Source: Setaria digitata
Lineage: Eukaryota > Nematoda > Chromadorea > Rhabditida > Setariidae
DNA: 64,000 nucleotides
Direction: 5' to 3'
NCBI GenBank assembly: GCA_003640385.1
Contig: RCAB01000005.1
Location: 677,484 to 741,483, forward strand
Part shown: one piece after another, positions 33,461-44,829 of the stretch
Numbering within the stretch: position 1 is the first letter of the stretch
Layout: the number at the start of each line of letters is the position of its first letter
Made by a program: the position numbers and the translations under genes
The notes under the pieces: generated by a model
Databases searched by the model: none
What the model was told of the DNA's origin: nothing
Seen by the model: only the letters and a program-made list of their open reading frames with translations

Positions 33461-36382
33461 GAACGTATTCAGTTCAGACTATTTCTTCCAAAATAGGTTT
33501 TTGTTTCAAAAATCTCGGAAAAAACTTATGGTTTCACCCCTCATATAGTAGCAATAATCAAATTATTCTGCCCCGATCATTACTTGTTTTGTTGGAACTG
33601 ATCAAAAATCGCAGCAAAAACTGAAGAAACCAGATCGACTTCCATTCCCTCGCCTCGATAAACGTATGTATCGGAAGAGCAAAACTTATACTTACTTTAT
33701 TCCGTTTTCGTAGTATGCAGTTGAAAAAATCGTCTGCAAATAGTCATTAAATAGCAAATAACCAATACAAAAAGGAGAAGGTACATTGGAAGTAGCATTC
33801 TTCGGTGAGTTAATTGTGAAATAAACAAAAAAATCTCCAACGGGAATATCAACCTAATAATCATCGATATATGTTTCGAGGAATAGCGAAAAATTTTAAT
33901 GAATTCCCAGTGATAATTCATGTGTCAGACAAATGTCCTCTCACTTCATTTGTAATTAAGCCATGAGATTTTAAATCCCACCTAATAGCACTGATTGTAC
34001 AGTACATTATCAAAGACGCAGTACAAAAAATCTTTTGAGTCTTTAAATAAATAAATTTAATTATACACATATAATTAGATTTATTCTGTGAATCCCTCAT
34101 CAACCGTTAACGTTTCTCTACGGATGAAGCATCAGCCTTATACAGAAGTCAGAAAGGAACTTCACTATTTTACTAATTTTCTCTTTCACTTTATTCCAGT
34201 CTTTTACTATTAGAAAATAAATTTTGCTGTCAAACCTATAGGATATGACTTTTTGAATTTTATTTAGATGAATAAAAAACTGTCATTTTTCATTTAACAA
34301 TTCTTGAAGAAGTGGAAGGAAGAAGAGTGAGAACTCTAAAAACAAAACTTAAGAGAAAGATCACCGAAATGAGGTCCCATAAGCACTGCACATCACCTTG
34401 TCACTCATTGTCAGTTTGAAAGAAATCCCTAAAAATAATCAAAAATTTCATAAACAGCATTTATCTCTCAAAAATTTCATTAAAAACTTTCAGTATTTTG
34501 TTCATAACAAATCCCCCAACATAAATTTTTACCATAAAATCAGCATCACCTCTCTATAATGCACCTTATCTTCCGGCTAGATAATTCATTTAAAGAGTCA
34601 AATAGTTGATTAACGTGTCGCTTTTATTGTTACCGCATTGACTATCAATGTGATTCGACGAAATTTGGAATGTCCATAATTATACAAACTCATTACAGAT
34701 ATCACATTCATAAATCGAGTTGAACTGTACCAGAAACTTATAAATTCACAGCATGCTCAAGTCTTGTATAATAATATTTGGAAACATCCGATGTTTCAAA
34801 CTAAATATTAATTCCTGAACTTTAACGATTTCCGAAGCACAATGCTTATGCTAAAGTGAATGAATAATAATCGCAATGAAATGAATAATAGAGCCAACAA
34901 ACTGGTACCTTAGAGGGGTGCATAAGTATCGAACTATCACTCATTTATTAGGAAGATGCTAATTTAATAAATGAATAGTAGTAAATTTGCAATCCAAATT
35001 AATTATCAATGGGCACTGTGCTTATTCCTAGTGTAAAGGAGTAAACAGTAAACAGAAAGGAAACTGAAAGGTCAATAAATGAAATAGCGAAAGCAGGAAT
35101 CATGTTGACTGTTAAGAATGACACAGAAGGGGAGAAATGCCGGAAGGAGAAGAGAGATGGTTTTTGCTGCAAGAAGTTTCAACAATCACAAAAAGTGTCG
35201 TGACAATGGCATTCATAGCAAAATCAGTGTCACAAGCAAACGACATTGTTGAACTTTTACAGGTTTGATTTGGTTTGCCGCAAAGAAGGAATGCATCTTG
35301 AGAATATTATTCATATGATAAGGCTAATTACTAACGACAGCTCACTTATTAATTATAGTCATTGTTAGCAATACTGCTTGCGACTCCTATCCATTTCATT
35401 AATTAACTGTGATTATGATTTTCCGCAGTCTGTTTGCATTCAATTAATATAAACGATGAAATAACTAATAGAATTCTTGCCACTCGACGAAAGTCCTTAT
35501 AATAAATTCAGTGAAGCTTTTTAAATGGTATTTGAACGATGACCTCATTGAAAGAATAAAGATATAAGCTGGAGAATAGAGATTAATCCATTAACAAAAT
35601 ATTCCAAATGTTCCGATTAAGCGCAATGGGGTAAGACTAGAAACAGTTCAGTTCCAATTATCAGTTTACAATTACAGGATTTCCTTCTTTTAATGTTTGT
35701 GGTGAAGTCCATATTTCCTGCGCGTTCTACTTCCTCACTTCTTTTTTTCACTTAATATTTAACCATTCCTCTTCTCTATAATTTTTTTCACTCCAGTTAT
35801 GTGTCCTGCTGTCTTTAAGAAGAACCTCAATTAACAGCTAAATTCAAAAATATGTGTGGGAAAATCGCGGTAATTTTTTACAAGCACTTGTCAGAAGTCA
35901 GATTGTTTTTTGATATGTAATTCTTAATTTTGGCGATCATTTCTTTCGAACGGCACTGCAGTTTTTCGATTGGAAAGTTTCCTCTTAAATTACAGAAAAT
36001 ATTCACAAATATGGAACTGATGGCTAATCTATGAAAATGGAAGTTTTTTAAGTTTAAGAGATTTCGAACAAAAAATTGCTCCACTTAAAAGAAACCCAAT
36101 TAGTGACTTAACTTTCAGCTGAGTTTATCAAAGTGATAGACGCAATGAACAAAAATTCCCTCGAATATTCGCTCCTTGTTCTGTTTTGATATTCAGAAAT
36201 TATCCGATCAAAACTCATGTGTCATCTTCTACTCACCATTATTCAATATATCCTAATCTATCAACTGCTAAAAATAAGAGAGGTTCAAAAACGGCATTAA
36301 CATTTAAATCTGAAGAATTTCGAAATGAAACAGAATTGATTTATTATCTTCGAATTTGGACGAAACTTAATTTTTGAGTATT

Positions 36383-36426
36383 AACTGTTCAAGGATCATT
36401 TCATTATTTCCCTAAACCGATTTCAA
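36383..36426. repeat. Dispersed repeat, first copy
   Basis: About 43 bp that aligns with 38662-38704 in the same orientation. Shared blocks are AACTGTT, TTCATTATT and TAAACCGATTTCA with scattered substitutions. The identity of the repeat is unknown. Confidence 0.55.
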
Positions 36427-37447
36427 TGCAATAGGTAGAATTAAAAAAAATAAAATAAAATAATTTCTTAAATGGGAATGTATTCGAGAAAGAAAGAGAG
36501 AAAAAGATGAAGTTTCGTCCTCGAAATGACAATAACATATAAAGTTACCACGAATTTCATGACGTACGCGGCAACGATGCGTAATTCTTTGTTTGTAATT
36601 TTTCAAAATCTAAAAGATGAAAAGTTAAAAAGTTATCAGACAGGAAAAGATAAATGACTTTATCGTGAAATAATAAAAGAAGAAAATTGCTTGAACATCG
36701 ATAAGGATGTTGCATCCACCAGCCGAGACAAGGTCAGTGAAAGTTTTGGTGCAATTCCTTGTCTTGAATTCATTGTGCTTGAACTCAAAAACTAATTTAA
36801 GTAGTTTTTATATTACTCGGAGGGAAATAAAAATCAGGTAGTTAAACAGACAAACAACGTCACGGAAAGGCGTTTAATTCTCTTCACCAAATAGGAGCTG
36901 ATGAAGCAAAAATGAAAAATTAGAAGACGAGCAAAATGATAAAATAAAGTTAACAACAATGAAAAATAAGAGTAAGACTGAAATTGACATAATTTTTAAT
37001 TTTTAATGCAAAAAAAAAATTTGGTTGCTTAAAGGAAGTCTGCGTACAGCGCAGCGTAGACTGCTAGAAGAAAGAGCTGTAAAGCTTTAAATGACTTCTT
37101 CAGGTACCAACACTTAAGTATCGTCGTTAGCGCTAATGGGAAATAAAATCACAATGAAATGAAGTTGAAAACAAAAATATGCACAAAGTTCGTGAACAGA
37201 GAAAGACGTCTACAAAAGAGAGCATGAAAAAAAAGTAAGGGAAAAGCAATCCGAAGTCAAGCAAAAAGCAGTAGAAAAGTGTGTAACCAAGGAATTTCTT
37301 TGAATGATGGAAGTTGAAAATAGTTGGTAAAAGTAGAAGATCTGATAAAATAATATTCGATATGATGAAAAGAAGCCAAGTCAGACTTGGATGGTGCAAA
37401 TTGCTCTGTTGTGAGTGAGTAAGGCATAGACCAGTTAATTTTGAAAA

Positions 37448-37880
37448 ATGATGGTTACGTCGCCAAGAGTTGAGTCTCGAAGAATTACTCAGTGCGCGCC
37501 AAGCGACACAGCGTATCTTCGAGAAAAGCGAGATTTTGAACGTCGACCCATATGAAGTATGCCACTTCTACGGTGAAAAATCAGCGTATTTTGGAAAGAA
37601 TGCGATGGGTTTGATGTAGTTGAATGGAATGGCGGAGACGTACAACCGCTAGCAAGTAATAGACGAAAACGCTTTGCATCATGACAGTGAATGCGAAAGC
37701 CGAAGAAACCGGTTCCGAAAAAAGAATGACTCAGAGGAGGTGCTACCGAAAATTACCGAAGAAGAACTAAAACGGTCTTCAGAAGATGATGCACAGGAAA
37801 AACGTTGAACAACTCCGAAGAACTGCCAGGAAACTTTTCAAAATCAAATCCCATCAGTGAGGGAAGCAGTCACGACTAAC
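37448..37880 (+). pseudogene. Possible decayed coding sequence, family unknown
   Basis: This stretch is visibly richer in G+C than its surroundings. Charged, non-repetitive translations run on in successive frames: a frame opening with ATGATG at 37448 to a TGA at 37553, then pieces such as EVCHFYGEKSAYFGKN, DVVEWNGGDVQPLASNRRKR and EEVLPKITEEELKRSSED, each cut by a stop or a frame change and ending at a TAA near 37880. No splice sites rescue a single frame. It may be an old pseudogene or a gene carrying sequencing indels. I could not assign a family; a fleeting likeness to acidic regulatory proteins is too weak to use. Confidence 0.3.
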
Positions 37881-38661
37881 TGAATGCCTGGAACTCGATT
37901 CAAGCATGTTATAAAAACAATGATGAGGGATTTAGTTCAAATTTCCAAACCGAGATAAGTGAACTCACGATTACTATTGGATCCATATGTGACAAGCAGC
38001 CTAATAATTGATAGTTATGAGTCCTTTTACAGAGAAAGAGTTGTTTAGAATAAAATTTATAAAAAAATAGACTTAAAGAAATAATTAATGAAAAAGGTAA
38101 AAAGATCAAAAAAAAATAATAATTTTTACGGTTTAATAAACCTTGACAGTCATTACACCCAGTAAAATATGATAAGAAAGCTTAAAGGTCTTTTCAAATA
38201 TCCATAACTTTTGTTTTTCTGAAGACAGGAAAAGAAGGAAAAAAAATTATGAGTTTGGTTATTGGAATAGTTTTAATTATAATCAAATTAATAACAGTAA
38301 ATATTCCACGATAGCAACTCCAAGGTGATAACATATCATCTTAATTTAAATATTGTCATATGAACGTGATAGCAATTCCAAAAGAACACGAAATAATTAA
38401 GCAGTATCGTCAATGTGATATAACTTAAGGCTTAAAATGATGAAATCGAGTAGTGATAATGATAACGATAATATAATAACAATCCCTCAATGATATTATA
38501 TGACTGTTATATACTCTGACATAATATGTGACATAAATAATACGCTATAATTTGATATAACTCTTAAATGACATCATGAAATGTTAGATAAAATTGATAG
38601 ATACCACTTAATTCAATATAGCTCATTAATGATATAGCGTTTTACTAATGCTTTGGATACG

Positions 38662-38704
38662 AACTGTTTAAAGACTACTTCATTATTCCTTAAACCGATT
38701 TCAG
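38662..38704. repeat. Dispersed repeat, second copy
   Basis: Partner of 36383-36426. It sits at the right border of an AT-rich tract (about 38300-38660) full of short GATAT/GATAA motifs. Confidence 0.55.
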
Positions 38705-40212
38705 TCTTCAAAACTTATTACTTAAGTCGATTTTAAACAGCCAGTGAATAATTTAATTTGGGATAACATATCATATTATTCAAGTTATAAAGTAGAAATA
38801 ATATCAGACATGCATGAATCCCATAAAATACTTATCCTTAAATTACGTTTTTTTTTGAGAAGCTACTTTGATAACTGCTTCATGCATGAAGTTTGTAAGA
38901 GATTGTTGATACAACACAACTGGATAAAAATATTCGATCCAAATGCTCATATGCATTAATTACGTCTATCGAATTATATCATTAACATCCGAGGATCTTT
39001 TTTCTCGTTGTCTTAACCACTCAGACAAGGAAAAACCCACTTTCTTCGTGCCCTCTGCATTTTTACCTTGAAATCGTTGCTATTAAACACAGTGTTTCAG
39101 AATTTTTTGCATTCCGCTCATAAATCATTGAAATATTTCTTAAAAAATGCACTATTTTATTAAGAAAAAGTTAAAACTGGGAAGTTTTTAAAAGAAATCT
39201 AGCCTCAAATTTATTGAATTTAGGTTGGAATCCTGAAATTCAAAGTTCATCCAACCAACCCAAATCTAGCGTTTGTGGAAAAAGGATCGCGGTTGAAGAA
39301 TATTGTCATGAATGAGCTGATATCTGGTTTTACAAAATTGTGATTTGAATACAATCTCGGCTATCAGGTTTTATATTATTAAGGCGTAAATTATGCAACA
39401 TTTCATCAAATTATCTAGCACTACCTGGTCGTGTTATGGTGAATCAGTTTCGCTTCACTTTTCAAATTTCCATTCGTATAATTTTGTTAAATCAAAAAAT
39501 TCACATTCAGAAATGAAGGGTTTCTCCAATGCCTTAATCAGAATTTAGCGACACATTTCCGTTTCTATAGTTTGTCAGCAATTTCGTGCTTTAGGCAGCT
39601 GTCACGGAGACTTTGCACGACGTGCTAGCTAATTTAGTATGCAACATTTCGCAGCTTTCTTCATCCGACGTTGAAATTACAGTGAACATACAATTCAAAA
39701 AAGGCACCGAGTACGGTTGATTTCATCACGCAAGATATGTAGGGAAGAGTAGCTGAGGTGACATCAGTAGTCTCAAACAAGTTGAAGTTTCCTTCACTGT
39801 GTTGGCTTGACGAACACTGGCCACTTGATTATAGGAGAATGAGGCTGGAAAGGGAACAAGGACTATGAGATGGGTGATTACTGATTCGAATGTAACATTC
39901 AACACTGATATTCAAACAGCCCCAACAGCCAAACATACACAAATATTTGTAAGCACTATTTTCAGGTCTCAGGCAGTCGGAAGCGGTAAGTTTTATGTTT
40001 TATGTGCAACATTAATTTTGCTGTTTGTAAAAGAATCAATGACTACTTTAATATTAAATTCTGCTACCTCAACTTACTTTCACACATTGCTTTATTCAAG
40101 ATCATAACTCACATTTCCTATTTTCAGACTACTCGGCTACACCGAAGAATAAACGGTTAGTTAATTCTTTTCTTCAACGCTTTAAAAGTAAATAATGATA
40201 ACTACCCCTTGG

Positions 40213-40722
40213 ACTTCTCATTGTCTTCTGAACCCGTTACACGTCTCAAATTCTTCGATATCCTGAACTCATCGAATTTCCAGACCAGGTCAAACAGTAA
40301 CCCCACTTAAAGGAATACCAAATCTGCAATCCGTAAGTTCACTCAAATTTGTTACGCGGCAAAACAGTACTTTGCTCAAGTAAACTGAAAATGACTCACA
40401 AATAGTTCGAAGAGGCCATTAGCAATGAGAAACATTTGCGCTAAATTACTAAGTGGCTTCCCTTTGCCTCTATCGAAACTATTTCTAACACTTCCAAATG
40501 TCTTCGGTTTGCTTTTACCATGATACTCTGCATGAACTTTATTTTCCGATATCACTATCATCTGAGGATGGGAACGAACTGAAAACCGAAGAATTATTTC
40601 CAGAAGCCCGAATAACATATAACAAAAGTATTAACTAATACCTATGAAAAGAATTTATGGAACATAAATAAAGCACTGATTCAAACGCCGAAAATAGTTG
40701 GGGTACCTTCAAACGCTATTAA
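40213..40722 (-). CDS. Weak candidate: small three-exon gene
   Basis: The exon 40399-40579 has a good acceptor (GGTTTTCAG) and a consensus donor (GTGAGT) and encodes about 60 coherent residues including IVISENKVHAEYHGKSK and LSNLAQMFLIANGLFELF. A short upstream exon (about 40704-40722, RLIAFE) and a downstream exon ending in TGA near 40213 (IWYSFKWGYCLTWS...) join in phase. No start codon could be settled and no family is recognised, so chance remains quite possible. Confidence 0.25.
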
Positions 40723-41085
40723 TCTCTGAAATCCAACTTCAAAAAAGGATGAGGAAGAACACTTCCAAGAGAACTTGCTTCCACCAGAAACAACAGATTT
40801 ACAGGAAATGCCTTTTTTAAATTTTCTATCAGCCACATCCCCTTAAAAGAAAGCTTTCAAGAGGTGCCTTTTTTTGCGAATATTAATCCTAATTAAACTT
40901 GCGCCCTAATAACAGACTCAGAACAAAGTCAAGCGCTCCCATACTGAAGCGTATTTTCCATCCATTTTTAATATGAACAGGTCATTAGTACTTCGAATTT
41001 AAATGTTTTCAATCTGAGGTAACACCCTTTTGTCAATGTGTGTTCACGATTTTCTTCATATATGTTTCTTGAATTGAAACAATCA

Positions 41086-41091
41086 TTTATT
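41086..41091 (-). terminator. Polyadenylation signal AATAAA of rpl-6
   Basis: AATAAA on the minus strand 35 bases after the rpl-6 stop codon, a normal spacing for a short nematode ribosomal-protein 3' UTR. Confidence 0.6.
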
Positions 41092-41125
41092 TTCAACACG
41101 AAGAAAAAAAAAATCGAAGTTGAAA

Positions 41126-42784
41126 TCAAAACAGCATCTTATGAGGGAACTGATTTTTTGCCAGCGCAAATCTGGAGCCCAAATAGCCAAAAAGATATTT
41201 TTTTTCTGGATTTTTGCGAATCACTTCTAAGATTGCACTATCTACAGTTTTCTGATCTGCTTTCCTCTGATCCGATACAGTGTATTCCTAGAAAGATATT
41301 TACAATTAATGATATTTATGACGTAGAAAAAAATATCAAAATTATTAAGTGCAGTAAAACTATTCCTCCACTTTTCTTATAACTTTTATATAAACACCCT
41401 CTGCGTTAAAAGCAGGGCATTTTCTTCATAGCAACAACCGAAGAAGTCAAGAAAAGAAACTGAAAAATCTTAGCACAAAAGTGAAAAAAAAAAAAAAAAA
41501 AATGCCATAAAAAAAAACAAATTCCACTTACAGCTGTCCCTTGTGTGAATATATTAGCATCGCCTTTCTTGGGTGCTTTTTTTGAACTGAACCTCCGAAA
41601 ATATGCATCATCAATATGTTCCGGAACTTTAACTCCCGATATATCAATTTTTGTCTTTGTTGCAATTACAAAAGCCTGAGCTATGCGTCGTAACGGAGTG
41701 GAATTTAACTTCATTGGGCCTAAATAAATTGGAAGGTTAAAATAGTGCTTAAACCCAAAATTATTTACAATTACACAATATTTCTTGTATTTGTCGAATT
41801 TAATTAGAACTTCGAAGTCTACTGAAACTTTAAAATCTAAGCCCTAAAATGTTGAACCTTTTTTGAGGTCCTGCTGACGAACAGAAGTAAGGCCTCACCC
41901 AGTAAAGAATCTTTTGCTATAGCTTTCATTGACAACTGATTGGTCCATATTTAGGAAAAATCAGTGCTTTTTCGAAAGCACCTATAATAATTAAATCCCT
42001 ATTAGAATAAATACCTGTCACAAGCAAAAGGCCCGATTTTTCTAGCTGCTTTAGGAAGATGACACGTTTCCCCTTATGTCGTCCAGCAAGGATTATTAGA
42101 ATGGTACCAGGAGTGATCGACGACCGTAATAATGTTTTCTTCGGAGAACGTCTCACTCGCTGCTTAGCTCCATCTTGTTTCAAATACTTCGGCTAAAATT
42201 ATTTTTAAAAGAAAAACATTCAAATAATCTCCACATTCTGTGTGATAAGCAAGCCAACTTCGGCCGGAATCAAATAAAGGGCCCAGGAAGTATGGTATCC
42301 TACTTCAGACTCTTGTTCTAGAATGAAAGTCGCTATCGTTAAGCAGTCTTTGCTGGCTTTTACGACATGAGTAAAGGATAGCAATTATTTGAATAGTGCC
42401 AAAAGCTAAAACTTATGGTCACATAAACGCACTCAGGATATACAGTGGTTTTCTGAACTGACAACAACTAATTTGTGATTTGAAATAGTCATTCGTGACA
42501 TAAAATAGTGTGAAAGAGTGCATTCTGATCCATGTATAATGTAGGAAGCGACGTATTTATACCCCCTTCTTGACGAGGACTTTTCGCTCCTTGCCATTCT
42601 TGTCACCTCCAATTGGTTTCACAACAAACTTTGTTTTCGGTTCCACTTTCTTCCTAACAACAGGAAATCTTTTTTTGGCATAAGCCCCACGTTTTGCATA
42701 CATTCGTGCAGCAGAAAACCGCATAACTCCTGGTGTTACCTCGTAGTTGTGCCTCATACGTGGTACACTCTTTTTCGTCGACAT
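41126..42784 (-). CDS. rpl-6: 60S ribosomal protein L6 (eL6)
   Basis: Structural protein of the large cytosolic ribosomal subunit. Four exons, 42563-42784, 42015-42192, 41532-41719 and 41126-41287, join in phase to 249 residues (human 288, C. elegans about 217). The N-terminal part is lysine/arginine-rich with KPIGGDKNG. Exon 2 holds the conserved [20 protein letters not shown] and VIFLKQL motif. Exon 3 has [18 protein letters not shown]. Exon 4 gives [15 protein letters not shown] and ends in [18 protein letters not shown], the canonical eL6 C terminus. The first coding exon would read into a stop two codons past a GTATAA donor, so that junction was placed by homology. The gene is head-to-head with mrpl-51. 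Confidence 0.97.
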
Positions 42785-43315
42785 TCTTTCGCACCTACAG
42801 AAAATATAATTTTAGAATCGTACAGCAAAATTAAGATGCTGATCAAAAAGCCAACATGACGCACATTTCTGCACGATACTCATGTATCATTTAACACAAC
42901 ATGAATTTCGCTTCTTAATCAAAAAGACTACACGTAGTATTGAGGCATTGTTCGTAGATGCATGAAGAATGCATGTGTACAATATACAGCACACGCGAAT
43001 AAAGTGCAGCAGACGTACGTAGTACACAGACACCCACATGACGCAACGCACAGACTGTACACGTACGGCCAATCAGACTTCAACGAATACACGTTAAGGA
43101 CAGCCGATGCAGTATGACGTTGAACAAAAAAATATAGGAAGTCTAATCTACTGTAATTCAGGAATTCGTTGAAGGACTTTGCATTAATCTAGTAGCACAA
43201 TAACAGCTTAATTTTCATTTCTATTAACTTGCGTGATGCGTCGAAGGCAGTTTATGCTTGGTCGAGATGGGTTTCATTCTTGTTCTTAAAGTGCGTTAAA
43301 TTACAAATTCCAGAT
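42785..43315. promoter_or_regulatory. Shared divergent promoter of rpl-6 and mrpl-51
   Basis: Only 531 bases separate the start codons of two divergently transcribed ribosomal-protein genes, one cytosolic and one mitochondrial. The middle (about 42930-43090) is much less AT-rich than neighbouring intergenic DNA and contains several GTAC/ACGTACGT-type palindromic words (near 43012-43022 and 43058-43066). A bidirectional promoter is inferred from layout; no factor site is identified. Confidence 0.55.
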
Positions 43316-44254
43316 ATGCAATGTCACTTACGTCCATCTCTATCAAAGTGTCAGTTGAACTTAGTAATGATGCGATATTTCCACGATCGCTGCGCCGTTC
43401 CACGAGCTATCGACGATCCGGAAGGGAAGATGCATCCAGTAACGGATGCAGGATACCTATATCGTTACCATCGACCGGGTGTTGACTCTCTGCCGCGACT
43501 AACGAACTGCAAGGTACCAGTGCATAAGCCTAATTATAAAATCCGGGACAGCTGGTCAGCTGCACAGGCAAGGTATATGTTTTTATATGGATTTGTTTAG
43601 TTTTTTTTTTGCTCATTATTCATTTCCTTTTTATTTGCTCTTTCAAATCGTATACTTATAAATAAGTTTTATCTGGAGAACTACATTAATAACTAATTGA
43701 ACGAATGAAAGCAGGAAGAAGTCCGAGTGTGATAACAATTCGGTTAGGTCGAGAGATTTCAAGCAAATTTCATGTTAAAATTCAAAACTATTAGAACTGA
43801 AGCATATCAAAATGCATGCTTATTTGTTTTAAACGAATATCAGATAGAGTAGGGATTTCGCATGACAATTACAATTTATTTTCAATATCTCTGTAGGTTA
43901 AATTTTTGTAGGTTTGGGGAGAATGACTACATTGATCTATTGGGTGATGGTAGCATACATCCAGCTCAGTTGCAGTATCACGTTCCAGCATGGCTTCGCG
44001 GTTTTCCAGGTCAGCATCGAGCCAACGAATTAGTGAAGCTGATTCATTTCCGAAATTTACATAAGGAGAAAATGAGGATTAATTCACCTCGGCGGTGGTA
44101 TGAATTGCAGAAAAGGATAAAATATTTGCTTCAAAAACATAACTACTACAAACAGGACGAGCTACGGGATGAAAGATATTTGGGATTGTGGGAAGAGAAA
44201 CCCGATTATTTCTATAAGGATAAATCTAAAAGGAGCTATCAAGACCTTGTCTGA
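43316..44254 (+). CDS. mrpl-51: Mitochondrial large-subunit ribosomal protein L51 (mL51)
   Basis: Two exons, 43316-43572 and 43912-44254, join in phase (AG|GTATAT donor, TTGTAG acceptor) to 199 residues. The region RDSWSAAQARFGENDYIDLLG, then HPAQLQYHVPAWLRGFPG and LQKRIKYLLQKHNYYK lines up with human MRPL51 (HPKEL...WLRGW, NLNKRIRYLYKHFN). The protein is longer than the human one (128), with an arginine-containing N-terminal presequence and a charged C-terminal extension. The start at 43316 was chosen because it follows AATTCCAG|AT, a probable trans-splice site, and keeps a mitochondrial-type N terminus; an open frame extends further upstream. dcr-1 follows on the same strand 575 bases later, so co-transcription is possible. 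Confidence 0.88.
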
Positions 44255-44829
44255 TAATCTTTCCCTCAATACAATTTTGTTATCTTATTGGTAGAAGAGA
44301 ACTGCAAAGTGTGATATTCGTCCTTCATATATGAACCAATACTTAGCTTCACCTCGATTACACAAGAAAAAGAAATAGTTTTCTTTTTAAACTTGTTGCT
44401 TTATTTCACTGTACAAATTTGGATTATACCGATTTCAAAAAATCCAAATTTGCTAACCGAAAGAAGTATACTATTTTGATCACTTCCACTTTAAATTGAA
44501 ATCTCTTCGTTATTTGTAATGTTGTTATTGGGATAAATTATGAACTAATATCTAGTTCTTTTTTTTTCTTCATTTCCGCTAGATTCAGAATAATTTTGTC
44601 TGCTTTACAGCAAATATCGAACAGAGCTGTGTGATATGGGATAAAAAAAGAAGAATGTTGAAGCTTTTCTCTTGTCTTGAAATGTCTAGAACGTTGATAT
44701 TTCACTGCAGTCATATCGTTTACTTTTTATATTTCATTTTCTTTTGATTTTTTTTAACATATGTTGCTGTAACACGTAATTTTCTGTTTCCAAAATGGCA
44801 AAAAAGGGAATTAGGAAATTCCAGAAGAC
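44255..44829. other. Spacer between mrpl-51 and dcr-1
   Basis: 575 bases, AT-rich. It ends in AAATTCCAG (44816-44824) five bases before the dcr-1 ATG, with an in-frame TAG upstream that rules out an earlier start. This looks like the trans-splice acceptor of dcr-1. The spacing leaves open whether dcr-1 has its own promoter or shares a polycistronic transcript with mrpl-51. Confidence 0.55.

Larger units (their letters stand above)
33461..41125. other. 7.7-kb gene-poor region
   Basis: Lies between the OATP start codon and the rpl-6 stop codon. Its left end should hold the OATP promoter. Most of it is AT-rich with only chance frames. Two pieces stand out and are listed separately: a less AT-rich stretch with broken coding-like frames (37448-37880) and a weak three-exon candidate (40213-40722, minus). 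Two diverged copies of a 43-bp repeat occur at 36383-36426 and 38662-38704. Confidence 0.55.
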
